A DNA stretch of 64,000 nt. It comes from Pseudomonas sp. GOM7. GTDB taxonomy: Bacteria; Pseudomonadota; Gammaproteobacteria; Pseudomonadales; Pseudomonadaceae. The stretch spans positions 310,001 to 374,000 of the forward strand of contig NZ_CP113519.1 in the NCBI RefSeq assembly GCF_026723825.1. The letters are read 5' to 3'. The position numbers and the translations under genes are program-made. Below the pieces are notes generated by a model, which did not search any database, was not told the DNA's origin, and was given only the letters and a program-made list of their open reading frames with translations. Shown here piece by piece: positions 45,123 through 57,182 of this stretch (the stretch's first letter is position 1; each line of letters begins with the position of its first letter).

Positions 45123-46208
45123 ATGTCTAGCCAAACCCACGTCAACCATCCCAAGCCTTCGCCGGTGGATGACTTCTTCGTGCCCGAACTGTGCCAGCCC
45201 GAGGCGCTGCTGAGCATGGTGCTGCTGGCCGAGCTGCTGGTACTGGTATTGGTGCTGGCCGAACCCATGGTGCCGAACTTCGATTGGGTGCGCCTGGCGC
45301 TGACCTCGCTGTTCGTGCAGTGGATCGTGCTGCTGTCGGCGGCCTTGCTGTGCCGGCTGCGGCCCTTGCTGGCGCGCTTGCGTCCGGCCCTGGCCGGCGT
45401 GCTGTGCTGCCTGCTGGTGGTGCTGCTGACCCTGGGCTGCACCGCCGTCGCCGATTACTACGACCTTGGCGGGCCCTTGCCGCGCAGTGGTGAAACGCGA
45501 CTTTACCTGCGTCATGCACTGATCAGCCTGATCATGTCGGCACTGCTGCTACGCTACTTCTATCTGCAGAGCCAATGGCGCAGGCAGGAGCAGGCTGAGT
45601 TGCGCGCGCGCATCGAGTCGTTGCAGGCGCGGATTCGCCCGCACTTCCTGTTCAACAGCCTCAACAGCATCGCCAGTCTGGTGGCGGTCGACCCAGCCAA
45701 GGCCGAGCAGGCAGTACTGGATCTGTCCGATCTGTTTCGCGCCAGCCTGGCCAAGCCGGGCACGCTGGTTTCCTGGGGAGAGGAACTCGAATTGGCGAAA
45801 CGTTATCTATCGATCGAGCACTATAGGCTCGGCGAACGGCTACAGTTGCAATGGGAGGTCGATAATGTGCCCGAGGATCTGCCGATTCCTCAGCTCACCT
45901 TGCAACCTCTTTTGGAAAACGCCTTGATCTATGGCATCCAGCCACGCATAGCAGGTGGCCTGGTGCGCATCGAGGCGGATTACCAGGACGGTGTGTTCAG
46001 TTTGTGTGTCAGCAATCCGTATGAAGAGCGTGGCGAGCAGCAGCACCCGTCGCGGGGTACGCGCCAAGCGCTGAGCAACATCGACGCGCGTTTGACGGCA
46101 CTTTTCGGGCCGCGCGCCAGTCTCAGCGTGGAGCGTCGTGACGGCCGTCATTACAGCTGTCTACGCTATCCTTGTGCGAGACTCACGCAGGAAGCCAGAG
46201 CAATATGA
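45123..46208 (+). CDS. algZ: Sensor protein AlgZ (FimS)
   Basis: A 361-residue LytS-type histidine kinase-like protein with four hydrophobic segments (about 30-48, 55-78, 88-108, 130-146) and a His_kinase domain with [12 protein letters not shown], His174. It lacks standard N/G boxes, like P. aeruginosa AlgZ. It controls AlgR and thus type IV pili and alginate. I prefer ATG 45123 because it gives the standard N-terminus; the frame is open from 45027. The stop overlaps the algR start. Confidence 0.9.
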   Translation: MSSQTHVNHPKPSPVDDFFVPELCQPEALLSMVLLAELLVLVLVLAEPMVPNFDWVRLALTSLFVQWIVLLSAALLCRLRPLLARLRPALAGVLCCLLVVLLTLGCTAVADYYDLGGPLPRSGETRLYLRHALISLIMSALLLRYFYLQSQWRRQEQAELRARIESLQARIRPHFLFNSLNSIASLVAVDPAKAEQAVLDLSDLFRASLAKPGTLVSWGEELELAKRYLSIEHYRLGERLQLQWEVDNVPEDLPIPQLTLQPLLENALIYGIQPRIAGGLVRIEADYQDGVFSLCVSNPYEERGEQQHPSRGTRQALSNIDARLTALFGPRASLSVERRDGRHYSCLRYPCARLTQEARAI

Positions 46209-46951
46209 ATGTCCTGATAGTCGATGACGAACCCCTTGCCCGCGAGCGCCTCAGCCGCATGGTCGGCGAGCTCGAGGGTTACCGAGTATTGGAGCCCGCC
46301 GCCAGCAATGGCGAGGAGGCCCTTACCCTGATCGACAGCCTGAAACCGGATGTCGTGCTGCTGGACATCCGCATGCCCGGGCTGGACGGGCTGCAGGTGG
46401 CCGCCAAGCTTTGCGAGCGCGAAGCGCCGCCGGCAGTGATCTTCTGCACCGCCCATGATGAATTCGCCCTGGAAGCCTTTCAGGTCAGCGCGGTCGGCTA
46501 CCTGGTCAAGCCAGTGCGTGCCGAAAACCTGCGCGAGGCATTGAAGAAGGCCGAGCGTCCCAACCGCGTGCAACTGGCGGCCCTGACCCGTCCGGCTGCG
46601 GAGAGCGGTACCGGCCCACGCAGCCATATCAGCGCCCGCACGCGCAAGGGCATCGAGCTGATTCCCCTGGATCAGGTGGTCTACTTCATCGCCGATCACA
46701 AATACGTGACCCTGCGTCACGAGGGCGGTGAAGTGCTGCTGGACGAGCCGCTCAAGTCGCTGGAAGACGAATTCGGCGAGCGTTTCGTGCGTATCCATCG
46801 CAACGCCCTGGTGGCCCGCGAGCGCATCGAGCGCCTGCAGCGCACTCCGCTGGGGCATTTTCAACTCTACCTCAAGGGCCTTGGCGGGGACGCGCTGGTG
46901 GTGAGCCGGCGCCATGTGGCCGGCGTGCGCAAGCTGATGCAGAACCTTTAG
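46205..46951 (+). CDS. algR: Response regulator AlgR
   Basis: A 248-residue regulator with a receiver domain (acceptor Asp54 in [10 protein letters not shown]) and a C-terminal LytTR DNA-binding domain (about 140-245: [29 protein letters not shown]). It controls alginate, twitching, rhamnolipid and other genes. Start ATG 46205 overlaps the algZ stop (ATGA). Confidence 0.95.
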   Translation: MNVLIVDDEPLARERLSRMVGELEGYRVLEPAASNGEEALTLIDSLKPDVVLLDIRMPGLDGLQVAAKLCEREAPPAVIFCTAHDEFALEAFQVSAVGYLVKPVRAENLREALKKAERPNRVQLAALTRPAAESGTGPRSHISARTRKGIELIPLDQVVYFIADHKYVTLRHEGGEVLLDEPLKSLEDEFGERFVRIHRNALVARERIERLQRTPLGHFQLYLKGLGGDALVVSRRHVAGVRKLMQNL

Positions 46952-46952
46952 A

Positions 46953-46988
46953 GCAGCTACAAGCGGCAAGCTGCAAGCAGCAAGTAAA
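46953..46988. repeat. AAGCTTGAAG-type repeat, partial copy 4
   Basis: AGCAGCTACAAGCGGCAAGC and AAGCAGCAAGTAAAAGC form the left half of the repeat family seen at 15630, 19859 and 31821. The right arm is missing, so it is a truncated copy after algR. Confidence 0.6.
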
Positions 46989-47120
46989 AGCAAGGTGCGG
47001 CGCTTGGTCGCTCGGGGTTGCCCTTACACGGATTGGCTTGGGGCTTGGGGCTTGGAGGGGGCGGCCAATCGGTATTGGAGCTTGCTATCATGGCGGCAAT
47101 CCGTTTTCTGGAATTGCCCC

Positions 47121-48059
47121 ATGCCCCGCGAAATCCGCATCGCCACCCGCAAGAGCGCCCTGGCCCTTTGGCAGGCCGAATACGTCAAAACCCGCCTGGA
47201 ACAGGCTCATCCCGGCCTGAAAGTCAGTCTGGTGCCCATGGTCAGTCGGGGCGACAAACTGCTCGACGCGCCGCTGGCGAAGATCGGCGGCAAGGGTCTG
47301 TTCGTCAAGGAGCTGGAAACCGCGCTACTGGAGAACGACGCCGACATCGCCGTGCATTCGATGAAGGACGTGCCCATGGACTTCCCCGAAGGCCTGGGCC
47401 TGTACTGCATCTGCGAGCGCGAAGATCCGCGTGATGCCTTCGTCTCCAACACCCATGACAGCCTCGATGCGCTGCCGGCCGGCAGCGTGGTCGGCACCTC
47501 CAGTCTGCGTCGGCAGGCCCAGTTGCTGGCGCGCCGGCCCGATCTGCAGATCCGTTTCCTGCGCGGCAACGTCAACACCCGCCTGGCCAAGCTCGATGCC
47601 GGTGAGTACGACGCCATCATCCTCGCCGCAGCCGGGCTGATCCGCCTGGGCTTCGAGGAGCGCATTCGCAGCTCGATCAGTGCCGAGGACAGCCTGCCAG
47701 CCGGTGGCCAGGGCGCCGTGGGCATCGAGTGCCGCAGCGCTGACAGCGACGTGCAGGCCCTGCTGGCGCCGCTGCACCACCGCGAAACCGCCCTGCGCGT
47801 CACCGCCGAGCGGGCGCTGAACAAGCGCCTCAATGGTGGCTGCCAGGTGCCCATCGCCTGTTATGCCCTGCTCGAAGACGATCAGCTCTGGCTGCGTGGC
47901 TTGGTCGGCCAACCGGACGGTGGCCTGCTGCTACGCGCCGAAGAGCGTGCCGCCAGCGGCGATGCCGAGGCCCTCGGCGTGCGCGTGGCCGAGGCGCTGC
48001 TGGCGCAGGGAGCAGAAGATATTCTCAAGGCGGTGTACGGCGAGGCCGGCCACCCGTGA
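47121..48059 (+). CDS. hemC: Porphobilinogen deaminase (hydroxymethylbilane synthase)
   Basis: A 312-residue enzyme of haem synthesis. The dipyrromethane cofactor Cys241 is in NGGCQVP, catalytic Asp83 is in HSMKDVP, and the [18 protein letters not shown] segment is intact. ATG 47121 gives the standard [12 protein letters not shown]. The frame is open to 46995 but the repeat lies there. The stop overlaps the hemD start. Confidence 0.96.
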   Translation: MPREIRIATRKSALALWQAEYVKTRLEQAHPGLKVSLVPMVSRGDKLLDAPLAKIGGKGLFVKELETALLENDADIAVHSMKDVPMDFPEGLGLYCICEREDPRDAFVSNTHDSLDALPAGSVVGTSSLRRQAQLLARRPDLQIRFLRGNVNTRLAKLDAGEYDAIILAAAGLIRLGFEERIRSSISAEDSLPAGGQGAVGIECRSADSDVQALLAPLHHRETALRVTAERALNKRLNGGCQVPIACYALLEDDQLWLRGLVGQPDGGLLLRAEERAASGDAEALGVRVAEALLAQGAEDILKAVYGEAGHP

Positions 48060-48829
48060 GCGCCTGGCGCCTGCTGCTGACCCGCCCCGCCGAGGAGTGC
48101 GCGGCGCTGGCGCAGACGCTGGCCGCGCAGGGCATCGCCAGCCATTGCCTGCCCCTGCTGGCCATCGAGTCACTGCCTGAATGCGCCGAGCAGCACGAAA
48201 CCTTCGCCGGCCTGCGGCGCTATTGCGCGGTGATCGTGGTCAGCAAGCCGGCGGCCCGCCTGAGCCTGCAATGGCTCGCGCGCTACTGGCCGCAAGCACC
48301 GGCGACGCCCGCCTGGTTCAGCGTTGGCGCGGCCACCGCCGATGTGCTCGCCGAGCAGGGGCTGCAGGTGCATTTTCCCGCCAGCGGTGATGACAGCGAA
48401 GCGCTGCTGGAGTTACCGGCCCTGCAGCAGGCCATCGCCACCGCCGAGGCACCACGGGTGCTGATCCTGCGTGGCGAAGGTGGCCGAGAATTTCTCGCCG
48501 AGCGCTTGCGCGGCCAAGGCGTGACGGTCGACTATCTGCCACTTTACCGGCGCACGCTGCCTTCATACCCTGCCGGTGAGCTGATGCGCTGCGTGCTGGC
48601 GGAACGCCTGAACGCCCTGATGGTCAGCAGTGGGCAGGGGCTCGAACATCTGCTGCAGCTCGCCGGGGCCGACTGGCCGAGGCTGGCTCGGCTACCCTTG
48701 TTCGTACCCAGCCCGCGTGTGGCCGAGCAAGCGCGCCGTGCGGGCGCCGAAATCGTTGTGGACTGTCGCGGTGCCAGTGCCGCGGCCTTGCAGGCAGCTC
48801 TGGAGCATTTTCCGGCTGCCACCCTCTAG
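48056..48829 (+). CDS. hemD: Uroporphyrinogen-III synthase
   Basis: A 257-residue protein of the HEM4 family, with [21 protein letters not shown] at the N-terminus and [21 protein letters not shown] in the second domain. It cyclises hydroxymethylbilane to uroporphyrinogen III. It starts with GTG 48056, overlapping the hemC stop. Confidence 0.93.
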   Translation: MSAWRLLLTRPAEECAALAQTLAAQGIASHCLPLLAIESLPECAEQHETFAGLRRYCAVIVVSKPAARLSLQWLARYWPQAPATPAWFSVGAATADVLAEQGLQVHFPASGDDSEALLELPALQQAIATAEAPRVLILRGEGGREFLAERLRGQGVTVDYLPLYRRTLPSYPAGELMRCVLAERLNALMVSSGQGLEHLLQLAGADWPRLARLPLFVPSPRVAEQARRAGAEIVVDCRGASAAALQAALEHFPAATL

Positions 48830-48841
48830 AAGGATGGATAC

Positions 48842-49969
48842 GTGAGCGAAGCAGCCACCCCGAAACAACAAGATAAAACCTCGGCCAGCGCAGCCGCGAA
48901 CACGCCCAGCAAACCGCCGGTGAAGGCGCCACGCAGTGGCGGCACGGGTCTCGCCGCCCTGGCCTTGCTGATCGGTCTGGGCGGAGCGGCTGCAGGTGGT
49001 TGGAGCCTGTGGCAACTGCAGCAGATGCAGGGGCTGGAGCAACAGCAGGCGCAGGCGCTGCAACGCATCGCCGATGACAGTGAGCAGCAGGTGCGTGGTG
49101 TGGCCCAGCGCCTCGATGCGCGCCTGGCCGAGCTGCCCAGTGCCACCGAGCTGGATGAGCGCCGGCGGCTGCTGGCCAATCTGCAGAGCGATCAGCAGCG
49201 CCTCAGCCAGCGCCTGGAGTCCGTGCTCGATGGCAGTCGTCAGGACTGGCGCCTGGACGAGGCCGAGCACCTGCTGCGCCTGGCCACGCTGCGTCTGAGC
49301 GCCCTGCAGGACGTTGACAGTGCCGAGACGCTGGTGCAGACCGCCGATGACATCCTGCGGGATCAGAACGACCCGGCTGCCTTCGCCGCCCGCGAACAGC
49401 TTAGCCGTAGCCTGGAAGCCCTGCGCACCACGCAGCGCCCGGATCGGGTCGGCCTGTTCCTGCAACTGGCTGCCCTGCGTGAGCAGGCGGCCACCCTCAA
49501 TCCGCTGGCGCCGACCCTGGAAGGGCAGGGCGACGTGCTCTCCGACCTGGCTGCCGAAGGTGACGGCAGTGCCTGGTGGAGCGAGTGGCTGAAAAAACTC
49601 TCCGACTACTTCCGCATCGAGTTCGACGCTGATCGCAACGTGCGCCCGCTGCTCTCCGGGCAGAGCCTGGCGCAGGTGCGTCTGAGCCTGTCGCTGGCCC
49701 TGGAACAGGCGCAATGGGCCGCGCTGCATGGGCAGAGCGGGGTATACCGGCAGGCGCTGAAGCAGGCCGAGGAGATCCTCGACGCCCACTTCAACTTGGA
49801 CAATCCTGACAGCCGTGCCCTGCTTCAGCGCTTCGCCGAACTGGCCGACGCCCCCGTCGAGGTCAAGGTGCCGGATCTGAGCGAATCGGTCGATGCACTG
49901 CAAGCCTATCTGCAGCGCAAGCACGCCCAGCGTCGGCAGGGGGCCGCAGCGGCCGGGGAGGTGCAATGA
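48842..49969 (+). CDS. hemX: HemX-like membrane protein
   Basis: A 375-residue inner-membrane protein: a charged, low-complexity cytoplasmic N-terminus (about 1-35), one membrane segment (about 36-58) and a long coiled-coil periplasmic region (about 60-130). It has the HemX fold once annotated as a uroporphyrin-III methyltransferase, but no methyltransferase motif is visible. It lies in the usual hemCDXY order. Start is GTG 48842 with AGGA upstream. Confidence 0.88.
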   Translation: MSEAATPKQQDKTSASAAANTPSKPPVKAPRSGGTGLAALALLIGLGGAAAGGWSLWQLQQMQGLEQQQAQALQRIADDSEQQVRGVAQRLDARLAELPSATELDERRRLLANLQSDQQRLSQRLESVLDGSRQDWRLDEAEHLLRLATLRLSALQDVDSAETLVQTADDILRDQNDPAAFAAREQLSRSLEALRTTQRPDRVGLFLQLAALREQAATLNPLAPTLEGQGDVLSDLAAEGDGSAWWSEWLKKLSDYFRIEFDADRNVRPLLSGQSLAQVRLSLSLALEQAQWAALHGQSGVYRQALKQAEEILDAHFNLDNPDSRALLQRFAELADAPVEVKVPDLSESVDALQAYLQRKHAQRRQGAAAAGEVQ

Positions 49970-51213
49970 AACGCCTGCTCTGGCTGCTCGTTCTGCTCGC
50001 CGTTGGCGCGGCGCTCTATCTGCTCAGCCTGGCCATCGAGGCCGACCCTGGCTACGTGCTGTTCGCCTACAAGGGCTTCCGCTACCAGTCCAGCCTGTGG
50101 GCTTTCCTCGGGCTGCTGGTGGTTGTGGTGCTGCTGTACTACCTGACCAAGGCCCTGCTGCGCCTGTTGCTCAGCTCCACGCGCCTGGCCAACCCCTGGT
50201 CGCGCCTGCATCGTGAACGGCGCGCTCGCCTGGCCTCCGAGCAAGGCATGCTGGATTTGGCCGAAGGGCGCTGGGCGCGTGCGCAGCGGCAACTGAGCCG
50301 TGCTGCCGAGGCCTCCAGCCAGCCCTTGATGTACTACCTTGGGGCAGCGCGGGCAGCCGGCAAGCTCGGCCAGCACGAACAGAGCGATGCGCTGCTGGAA
50401 AAGGCGCTGCAACAGCAACCTCGAGCCGAGCTGGCGATTGCCCTGACCCATGCCGAACTGCAGCGCAAACGGGGCGACAGCGATGCCGCGCTGGAGACCC
50501 TGCAGGCCATGCGCGAGCGCCACCCAGGGCACCACCTGGTGCTGCGTCAGTTGCAGCGCCTGTATCTTCAGCGTCAGGACTGGTCGGCCCTGCTGGGCCT
50601 GTTGCCGGAGCTGCGCAAGGAGAAGGCGCTGCCAGCCGCCGAGTTGGACGAGCTGGAGCGTGAAACCTGGCGTGGACGTCTGGCCGAGGTTGGCGAGCAG
50701 GGTCTGGAGCAGGGCGAGACCGCCCTGCAACCGCTGACCCAGGCCTGGAACCAGCTCTCCGCTGGCCTGCGCCATGACCCGGAACTGATCGCCACCTACG
50801 TCGAGCAACTGCGCCGTCTCGGTGCTCAGGAGGAGGCCGAGCAGGTGCTGCGTAGCGCGCTCAAACGCAGTTACGACAGCCGCCTGGCGCGTTTCTACGG
50901 GGTGCTGCGCGGCAGCGATCCGGCGCGCCAGCTAGAGTACGCCGAGGGCTGGCTGAAACAGCACCCGGACGATGCCGCGCTGCAACTGACCCTCGGCCGG
51001 CTGTGCCTGCAGAACCAGTTGTGGGGCAAGGCGCGCGACTATTTCGAGAGCAGCCTGCGTCTGCAGCGCCATCCGGAGACCTGCGCCGAGCTGGCTCGCC
51101 TGCTGGCGCAGCTCGGCGACGTGGAGCGCAGCAATCAACTGCTGCTGGAAAGCCATGACCTGCTCCACCACGGCTTGCCCAACCTGCCACAGCCACGAGG
51201 TGCGGCGAGCTAA
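49966..51213 (+). CDS. hemY: HemY-like TPR membrane protein
   Basis: A 415-residue protein with two N-terminal membrane segments (about 1-22 and 40-62) and TPR-like repeats through the rest. It belongs to the gammaproteobacterial HemY family (COG3071), distinct from the protoporphyrinogen oxidase of the same name. Its role in haem or peptidoglycan assembly is unproven. ATG 49966 overlaps the hemX stop. Confidence 0.9.
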   Translation: MKRLLWLLVLLAVGAALYLLSLAIEADPGYVLFAYKGFRYQSSLWAFLGLLVVVVLLYYLTKALLRLLLSSTRLANPWSRLHRERRARLASEQGMLDLAEGRWARAQRQLSRAAEASSQPLMYYLGAARAAGKLGQHEQSDALLEKALQQQPRAELAIALTHAELQRKRGDSDAALETLQAMRERHPGHHLVLRQLQRLYLQRQDWSALLGLLPELRKEKALPAAELDELERETWRGRLAEVGEQGLEQGETALQPLTQAWNQLSAGLRHDPELIATYVEQLRRLGAQEEAEQVLRSALKRSYDSRLARFYGVLRGSDPARQLEYAEGWLKQHPDDAALQLTLGRLCLQNQLWGKARDYFESSLRLQRHPETCAELARLLAQLGDVERSNQLLLESHDLLHHGLPNLPQPRGAAS

Positions 51214-51256
51214 CGGACGGAACGCTACCATCGTCTGACCAGCAGTGTTCTACCAT

Positions 51257-51290
51257 GCATGGGCGCCTTGAAAGGCGCCCATGCTTTCCT
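51257..51290 (+). terminator. Terminator of the hem operon
   Basis: A twelve-pair stem GCATGGGCGCCT/AGGCGCCCATGC with a short loop is followed by TTTCCT. It ends before the dsbB ribosome site. Confidence 0.85.
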
Positions 51291-51327
51291 CTACCGTACG
51301 CGCTCGATTTTCCTCTTCGGAGTCACC

Positions 51328-51819
51328 ATGCACTTGGCCAGTCCGCGTCCTCTGTTCTTCCTGGCGTTTCTCGGTTGCGTACTGCTCATGGCAGCGGCTC
51401 TGTATCTGGAGCATGTGGTGGGGCTCGAGCCCTGCCCGCTGTGCATCGTCCAGCGCATCTGCGTGATCGCCTTCGGCCTGGTGTGCCTGGTGGCGGCACT
51501 GCATGGGCCGGGGCGTTTCGGGCAGCGCGTGTATGCGCTGCTGGCGCTGTTCTTCGCCCTCGCCGGGGCGGCCACGGCTGGTCGGCAGATCTGGCTGCAG
51601 AGCGTACCGCCGGAGCAACTGGAGGCTTGTCTACCAGGGCTGGAGTACATGATCGAGGCCTTCCCCTTGCAGGAGATCGTCAGCAAGGTCTTCCGTGGTA
51701 CGGCCGATTGCGCCGAGGTCAACTGGACACTGTTCGGCATGAGCATCCCGGAGTGGAGCCTGCTGGGTTTCATCGGCATGCTGGGGTTTGCCCTGTTCCA
51801 GTCGTTGCGCCGTAGCTGA
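51328..51819 (+). CDS. dsbB: Disulfide bond formation protein DsbB family
   Basis: A 163-residue inner-membrane quinone-linked oxidase with four hydrophobic segments. The first cysteine pair is Cys36-Cys39 (CPLC) and the second is Cys101 and Cys128. It reoxidises DsbA. In P. aeruginosa the gene here is called dsbH (one of two DsbB paralogues), so the exact name is uncertain. ATG 51328 follows CGGAG; the upstream frame from 51259 would start inside the terminator. Confidence 0.88.
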   Translation: MHLASPRPLFFLAFLGCVLLMAAALYLEHVVGLEPCPLCIVQRICVIAFGLVCLVAALHGPGRFGQRVYALLALFFALAGAATAGRQIWLQSVPPEQLEACLPGLEYMIEAFPLQEIVSKVFRGTADCAEVNWTLFGMSIPEWSLLGFIGMLGFALFQSLRRS

Positions 51820-51867
51820 GTGTGGGCATGAGTCAAACGGGCGTATGAATTTTTCTCCCTGGGCGCC

Positions 51868-51895
51868 TTGAAGGCTGTCACTTTGCGGGCATAAT
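51868..51895 (+). promoter_or_regulatory. Sigma-70 promoter of algQ
   Basis: TTGAAG at 51868-51873 and CATAAT at 51890-51895 with 16 bp between make a good -35/-10 pair, 128 nt before algQ. The rest of the 203-bp gap holds short inverted repeats and no gene. Confidence 0.6.
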
Positions 51896-52022
51896 CTGGC
51901 ACGCGTGTACCGCAGGAGCGACGACCTGTTGCGTCGTCCCCTCAATGCCATTTGCCGACAGACACAACGTCTCGGGAACGGGCGTACGACAGGCATTCGC
52001 GATAAGGGAAGTGAGGCTCACC

Positions 52023-52496
52023 ATGCTCGAAAGTTGCCGCAACGCCCAGGAGCGCTGGGGAGGTGTGCACCAGTTGATCGACCGCTGGCTGCATGAGCGC
52101 CATGAACTGGTAAAGGCCTACAAGGGGCTGGTCGACACGCCGCCGAGTTCGGCTGTCACGGCAGAGCGCCTGCACGGCTTCTGTGAATTGCTGGTCGATT
52201 ATGTCTCGGCCGGGCATTTCGAGGTCTACGAACAGCTCACCAGCGAAGCCAAGGCCTTCAATGACCGACGCGGCCTGGAGCTGGCCAAGCAGATCTACCC
52301 CCGTATCGAAGCCATCACCGAAGTCGCGCTGGCCTTCAATGATCGCTGCGATGGCAGCGGTGGCGAGGGTACCAGCGAGCTGCTGACCGAGTTGCAGCGT
52401 CTGGGGCCCTTGCTGCACGAGCGTTTCGAGCTGGAAGACTGCCTGATCGAGGTGCTGCACAACTCGCATCAGCAACAGGCCGCCGCACTGGCCTGA
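52023..52496 (+). CDS. algQ: Anti-RNA polymerase sigma 70 factor AlgQ (Rsd family)
   Basis: A 157-residue Rsd/AlgQ protein that binds sigma-70 and regulates alginate, siderophore and Ndk functions. The N-terminus [23 protein letters not shown] is diagnostic. ATG 52023 gives this N-terminus; the frame is open from 51945, but an AGTGAGG site lies before the chosen start. Confidence 0.94.
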   Translation: MLESCRNAQERWGGVHQLIDRWLHERHELVKAYKGLVDTPPSSAVTAERLHGFCELLVDYVSAGHFEVYEQLTSEAKAFNDRRGLELAKQIYPRIEAITEVALAFNDRCDGSGGEGTSELLTELQRLGPLLHERFELEDCLIEVLHNSHQQQAAALA

Positions 52497-52512
52497 GGCT
52501 CGTGGGAGTGGC

Positions 52513-53157
52513 TCAGTTGGCCACGCCGAGCAGCTCCAGGTCGAAAACCAGCGGCGAATAGGGCGGTATCAGATCCCCCGCGCCTTCTGCCCCATAGGCC
52601 TGGGCCGATGGCACCACCAGGCGCCAGTGCGCGCCGACCGGCATCTGCAGCAGGGCGCTGCGCCAGCCCGCGATCAGGCTGTCGAGCCTGAACCACTGCG
52701 GCGTCTGGCTCTCGTCGAACAGGCTGCCATCGGCCAGATGGCCACTGTAACGCACCTGCACACGGCTACGTGCAGTCGGCTTGGCGCCGCTGCCGGGCCG
52801 TACCTCGCTGATCAGCACGCCCCCCTCCAATACCCGTACACCAGGTTTGGCTCGCTCCTCGGCGAGAAAGCGCTGTTCGTCCTGCTGGGCCTTGGCATGG
52901 CGCTGCGGGTCTTGCGCCATGCGCGCTTCATGCTCTTCCAGCAGTCGTTCGATGCGCGCCTCGTCCAGCCTCAGCGGCTGGCCCGCGTAAGCCTGGCGCA
53001 GGCCTTCGATCAGCTCCGGCAGCGCCAGATCCGGCACCTCCTCGCGCAGGCGTTCACCCAGGCGGGCACCCAGGCTGTATGCCAGGTCGTCTTGTGGCGT
53101 GGCGAAGGCGAGTGGGCTGATGCACAGGCAAAATGCGGCAGCTAGGGCGCGGCTCAT
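52513..53157 (-). CDS. FKBP-type peptidyl-prolyl isomerase, periplasmic
   Basis: A 214-residue exported protein with a signal peptide (cleavage after SPLAFA, about residue 19), an N-terminal helical FKBP_N-like dimerisation domain (about 20-100) and a C-terminal FKBP domain (about 105-212) with VRYSGHLADGSLFDES and RLVVPSAQAYG. Probable role: periplasmic folding of outer-membrane proteins, as for FkpA. It converges with algQ. Confidence 0.88.
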   Translation of the reverse strand: MSRALAAAFCLCISPLAFATPQDDLAYSLGARLGERLREEVPDLALPELIEGLRQAYAGQPLRLDEARIERLLEEHEARMAQDPQRHAKAQQDEQRFLAEERAKPGVRVLEGGVLISEVRPGSGAKPTARSRVQVRYSGHLADGSLFDESQTPQWFRLDSLIAGWRSALLQMPVGAHWRLVVPSAQAYGAEGAGDLIPPYSPLVFDLELLGVAN

Positions 53158-53294
53158 GACGGGGTCTCCAATCCGATTGCGGCGATTATGCCAGCGCCGG
53201 ATGCAGCCCGATGCCCCGTCGGTGAAAAGTGCTATGGCAGGGGCAAACGCCTGAGTCTAGTATGGGCGCTTCTACATCCGCCCGGAGGCGCGTC

Positions 53295-54182
53295 ATGTCG
53301 GCCAAGAAGAAGTCCATCAGCACCCCTTTGCACCTGCTTCATCAGTTGTCCGGTAGCTTACTCGAGCATTTGGAAAATGCTTGCTCGCAAGCCCTGATCG
53401 ATGCCGAGAAACTCCTCGCCAAACTCGAGAAGCAGCGCGGCAAGGCCCAGGAAAAATTACACAAGGCGCGCGGCAAGCTGCAGGATGCCGCCGTGGCCGG
53501 CAAAGCCAAGGCGCAAGCCAAGGCCAAGGATGCAGTTGCCGAGCTTGAAGAGCTGCTCGACACCCTCAAGGTTCGTCAGAGCGAGACCCGTGCCTATATC
53601 GCCGAGCTCAAGCGTGACGCACAGGAAAGCCTGAAGCTGGCTCAGGGCGTGGGCAAGGTGAAGGAAGCTGCCGGCAAGGCGCTCGAAGCACGTGACGAGT
53701 CGGCAGCCAAACCAGCTACGGCGAAGAAGCCGGCTGCTGCCAAGGCGCCTGCCGCCCGTAAGCCTGCAGCCAAACCAGCAGCGGCCAAGGCCGCCGCCAA
53801 ACCGGCCCCGGCTAAAGCACCTGCCAAGCCGGCCGCGAGCAAGCCTGCAGCCAAACCAGCTACGAGCAAGCCCGCAACAGCCAAGGCTCCGGCCAAGCCG
53901 GCCGCCAGCAAGCCGGCGGCAGCCAAGCCAGCTACGAGCCAACCCGTGGCAGCCAAGGCCTCGGCCAAACCGGCTGCAAGCAAGCCTGCTGCCAAACCGG
54001 CAGCAGCCAAACCAGCGGCTGCCAAGCCGGCTACTGCTGCCAAGCCGGCTGCGGCGAAGAAGCCGGCCGCTGCGAAAGCGCCGGTGAAGAAGGCTCCGGC
54101 CAAGCCTGCTGCCGCACCGGCCGCGCCCGTAGCGCCTGCCGCTGATAACGGAGCCGCTGCGAATACGCCCAGCGCGTCCTAA
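53295..54182 (+). CDS. algP: Histone H1-like regulator AlgP
   Basis: A 295-residue protein with an N-terminal helical domain (about 1-130, MSAKKKSISTPLHLLHQ then a coiled coil) and a long Lys-Pro-Ala-Ala-rich tail (about 135-280, 53700-54140) with KPAA units. The tail binds DNA like histone H1, and in P. aeruginosa AlgP acts on algD transcription. Tail length is variable by repeat slippage. ATG 53295 follows GGAGGCG. It overlaps the converging TIGR02444 gene by 4 nt. Confidence 0.93.
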   Translation: MSAKKKSISTPLHLLHQLSGSLLEHLENACSQALIDAEKLLAKLEKQRGKAQEKLHKARGKLQDAAVAGKAKAQAKAKDAVAELEELLDTLKVRQSETRAYIAELKRDAQESLKLAQGVGKVKEAAGKALEARDESAAKPATAKKPAAAKAPAARKPAAKPAAAKAAAKPAPAKAPAKPAASKPAAKPATSKPATAKAPAKPAASKPAAAKPATSQPVAAKASAKPAASKPAAKPAAAKPAAAKPATAAKPAAAKKPAAAKAPVKKAPAKPAAAPAAPVAPAADNGAAANTPSAS

Positions 54183-54622
54183 GGCGAGCCTGCAGCGCCG
54201 CGTAGCATCTGCAGCGCGGCGCTGCCTTTCCCAACCAGGCGAGCGAGCCAATCGTCTTCGCCTGCCTCTTCGGGCCATTTTTCTGCCAGCGCCTGCAAGC
54301 GTTCGAGCAGCACCCGCTCGGCCTGCAATTCCAGTCTCTTGAGCTGTTCGCGCAGAGCGTCCAACTCTGCATCCTCACGGGCGGCGGATCGCCATTGATG
54401 ACGTGTTTGCCGCAGCGGGGCGACCACGTCGCGCTGCCAGGGGCCGGCCAACTCGCGTAATGCTGCCAGGCGCTCGTCCAGGCAGCGCACGCCGCGCTTT
54501 TGCAGCCAGGCGCCTGTAAGCAGCAGGCAGACGTCGCTGCCTGCTTCCTGCAATTGCAGGCAGGCCTGTTCCACGCCGGGTCTGGCGTAGAGTTCGAGGG
54601 CGAAATTCCACAGATCCTGCAC
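54179..54622 (-). CDS. TIGR02444 family protein
   Basis: A 147-residue protein of the TIGR02444 family (MQDLWNFALELYARPGVEQACLQLQ and GSDVCLLL), seen in pseudomonads beside algP. It is mostly helical, with no signal or membrane segment; function unknown. It is divergent from the ABC-F gene across 38 bp. Confidence 0.82.
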   Translation of the reverse strand: MQDLWNFALELYARPGVEQACLQLQEAGSDVCLLLTGAWLQKRGVRCLDERLAALRELAGPWQRDVVAPLRQTRHQWRSAAREDAELDALREQLKRLELQAERVLLERLQALAEKWPEEAGEDDWLARLVGKGSAALQMLRGAAGSP

Positions 54623-54660
54623 GCGGCCTCCAGGGCGATTTGCTAGACTCCGCCGCCATT

Positions 54661-56567
<1,907 letters not shown>

Positions 56568-56571
<4 letters not shown>

Positions 56572-57119
56572 TCGAGCAAGTGGATCTGCTGCAATGGCTC
56601 GCCACCTGGCGCGAGCCGCTGATACGAACCGGGCAGGTGCTGCTGATCATCCTGCTGGCATGGATCGCGCAGCGCATCCTTACCCGCGCCATCAGTCGCC
56701 TGGGCGCACGTTACAGCCTGCTGCCGCAGGAGGTGCTGCTGCCACTGCGCGGGTTGGTGCGCTGGCTGATCATGGGCAGCGCACTGCTCATGGTGCTGGA
56801 GCGTCTGGGGGTGTCGGCGACGGTACTTTGGACGGCGCTGACCGGCTTCACCGCCGTCGCTGCGGTGGCTTTCTTTGCCATCTGGAGCGTGCTGTCGAAC
56901 ATGTTCTGCGCATTGCTGATCTTCACCATGGGGCCGTTCCGCATGGGCGACACCGTGGAGGTCATCGAGAGCGCCGACAAGCCCGGCGTGAAGGGCCGAG
57001 TCATCGCCATCAACCTCTTCTACACCACCCTGCAGGACGTCAGCGAAGAGGGTGCCGGAGCCTTGTTGCAGGTGCCCAACAGCCTGTTCTTCCAGAAGTC
57101 GGTACGGCGCTGGCGTTGA
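56568..57119 (+). CDS. Small MscS-family mechanosensitive channel-like protein
   Basis: A 183-residue membrane protein with three hydrophobic segments (about 20-36, 58-80 and 85-120) and the MscS pore-beta domain (GPFRMGDTVEVI and GRVIAINLFYTTLQD, then LLQVPNSLFFQKSVRR). It lacks the large C-terminal vestibule domain of MscS, so it is short for the family. ATG 56568 overlaps the ABC-F stop. Confidence 0.85.
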
Positions 57120-57182
57120 ACGCGGGGGCAGGAGTAGGCTGTAGCGCTCTTCCCCTGATTCGAGTCATTCGAGGTACGCACC

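Noticed and set aside
53700..54140. Possible CRISPR array from regular repeats
   Set aside because: The repeats are in-frame KPAA codons of algP with no constant-length spacers.
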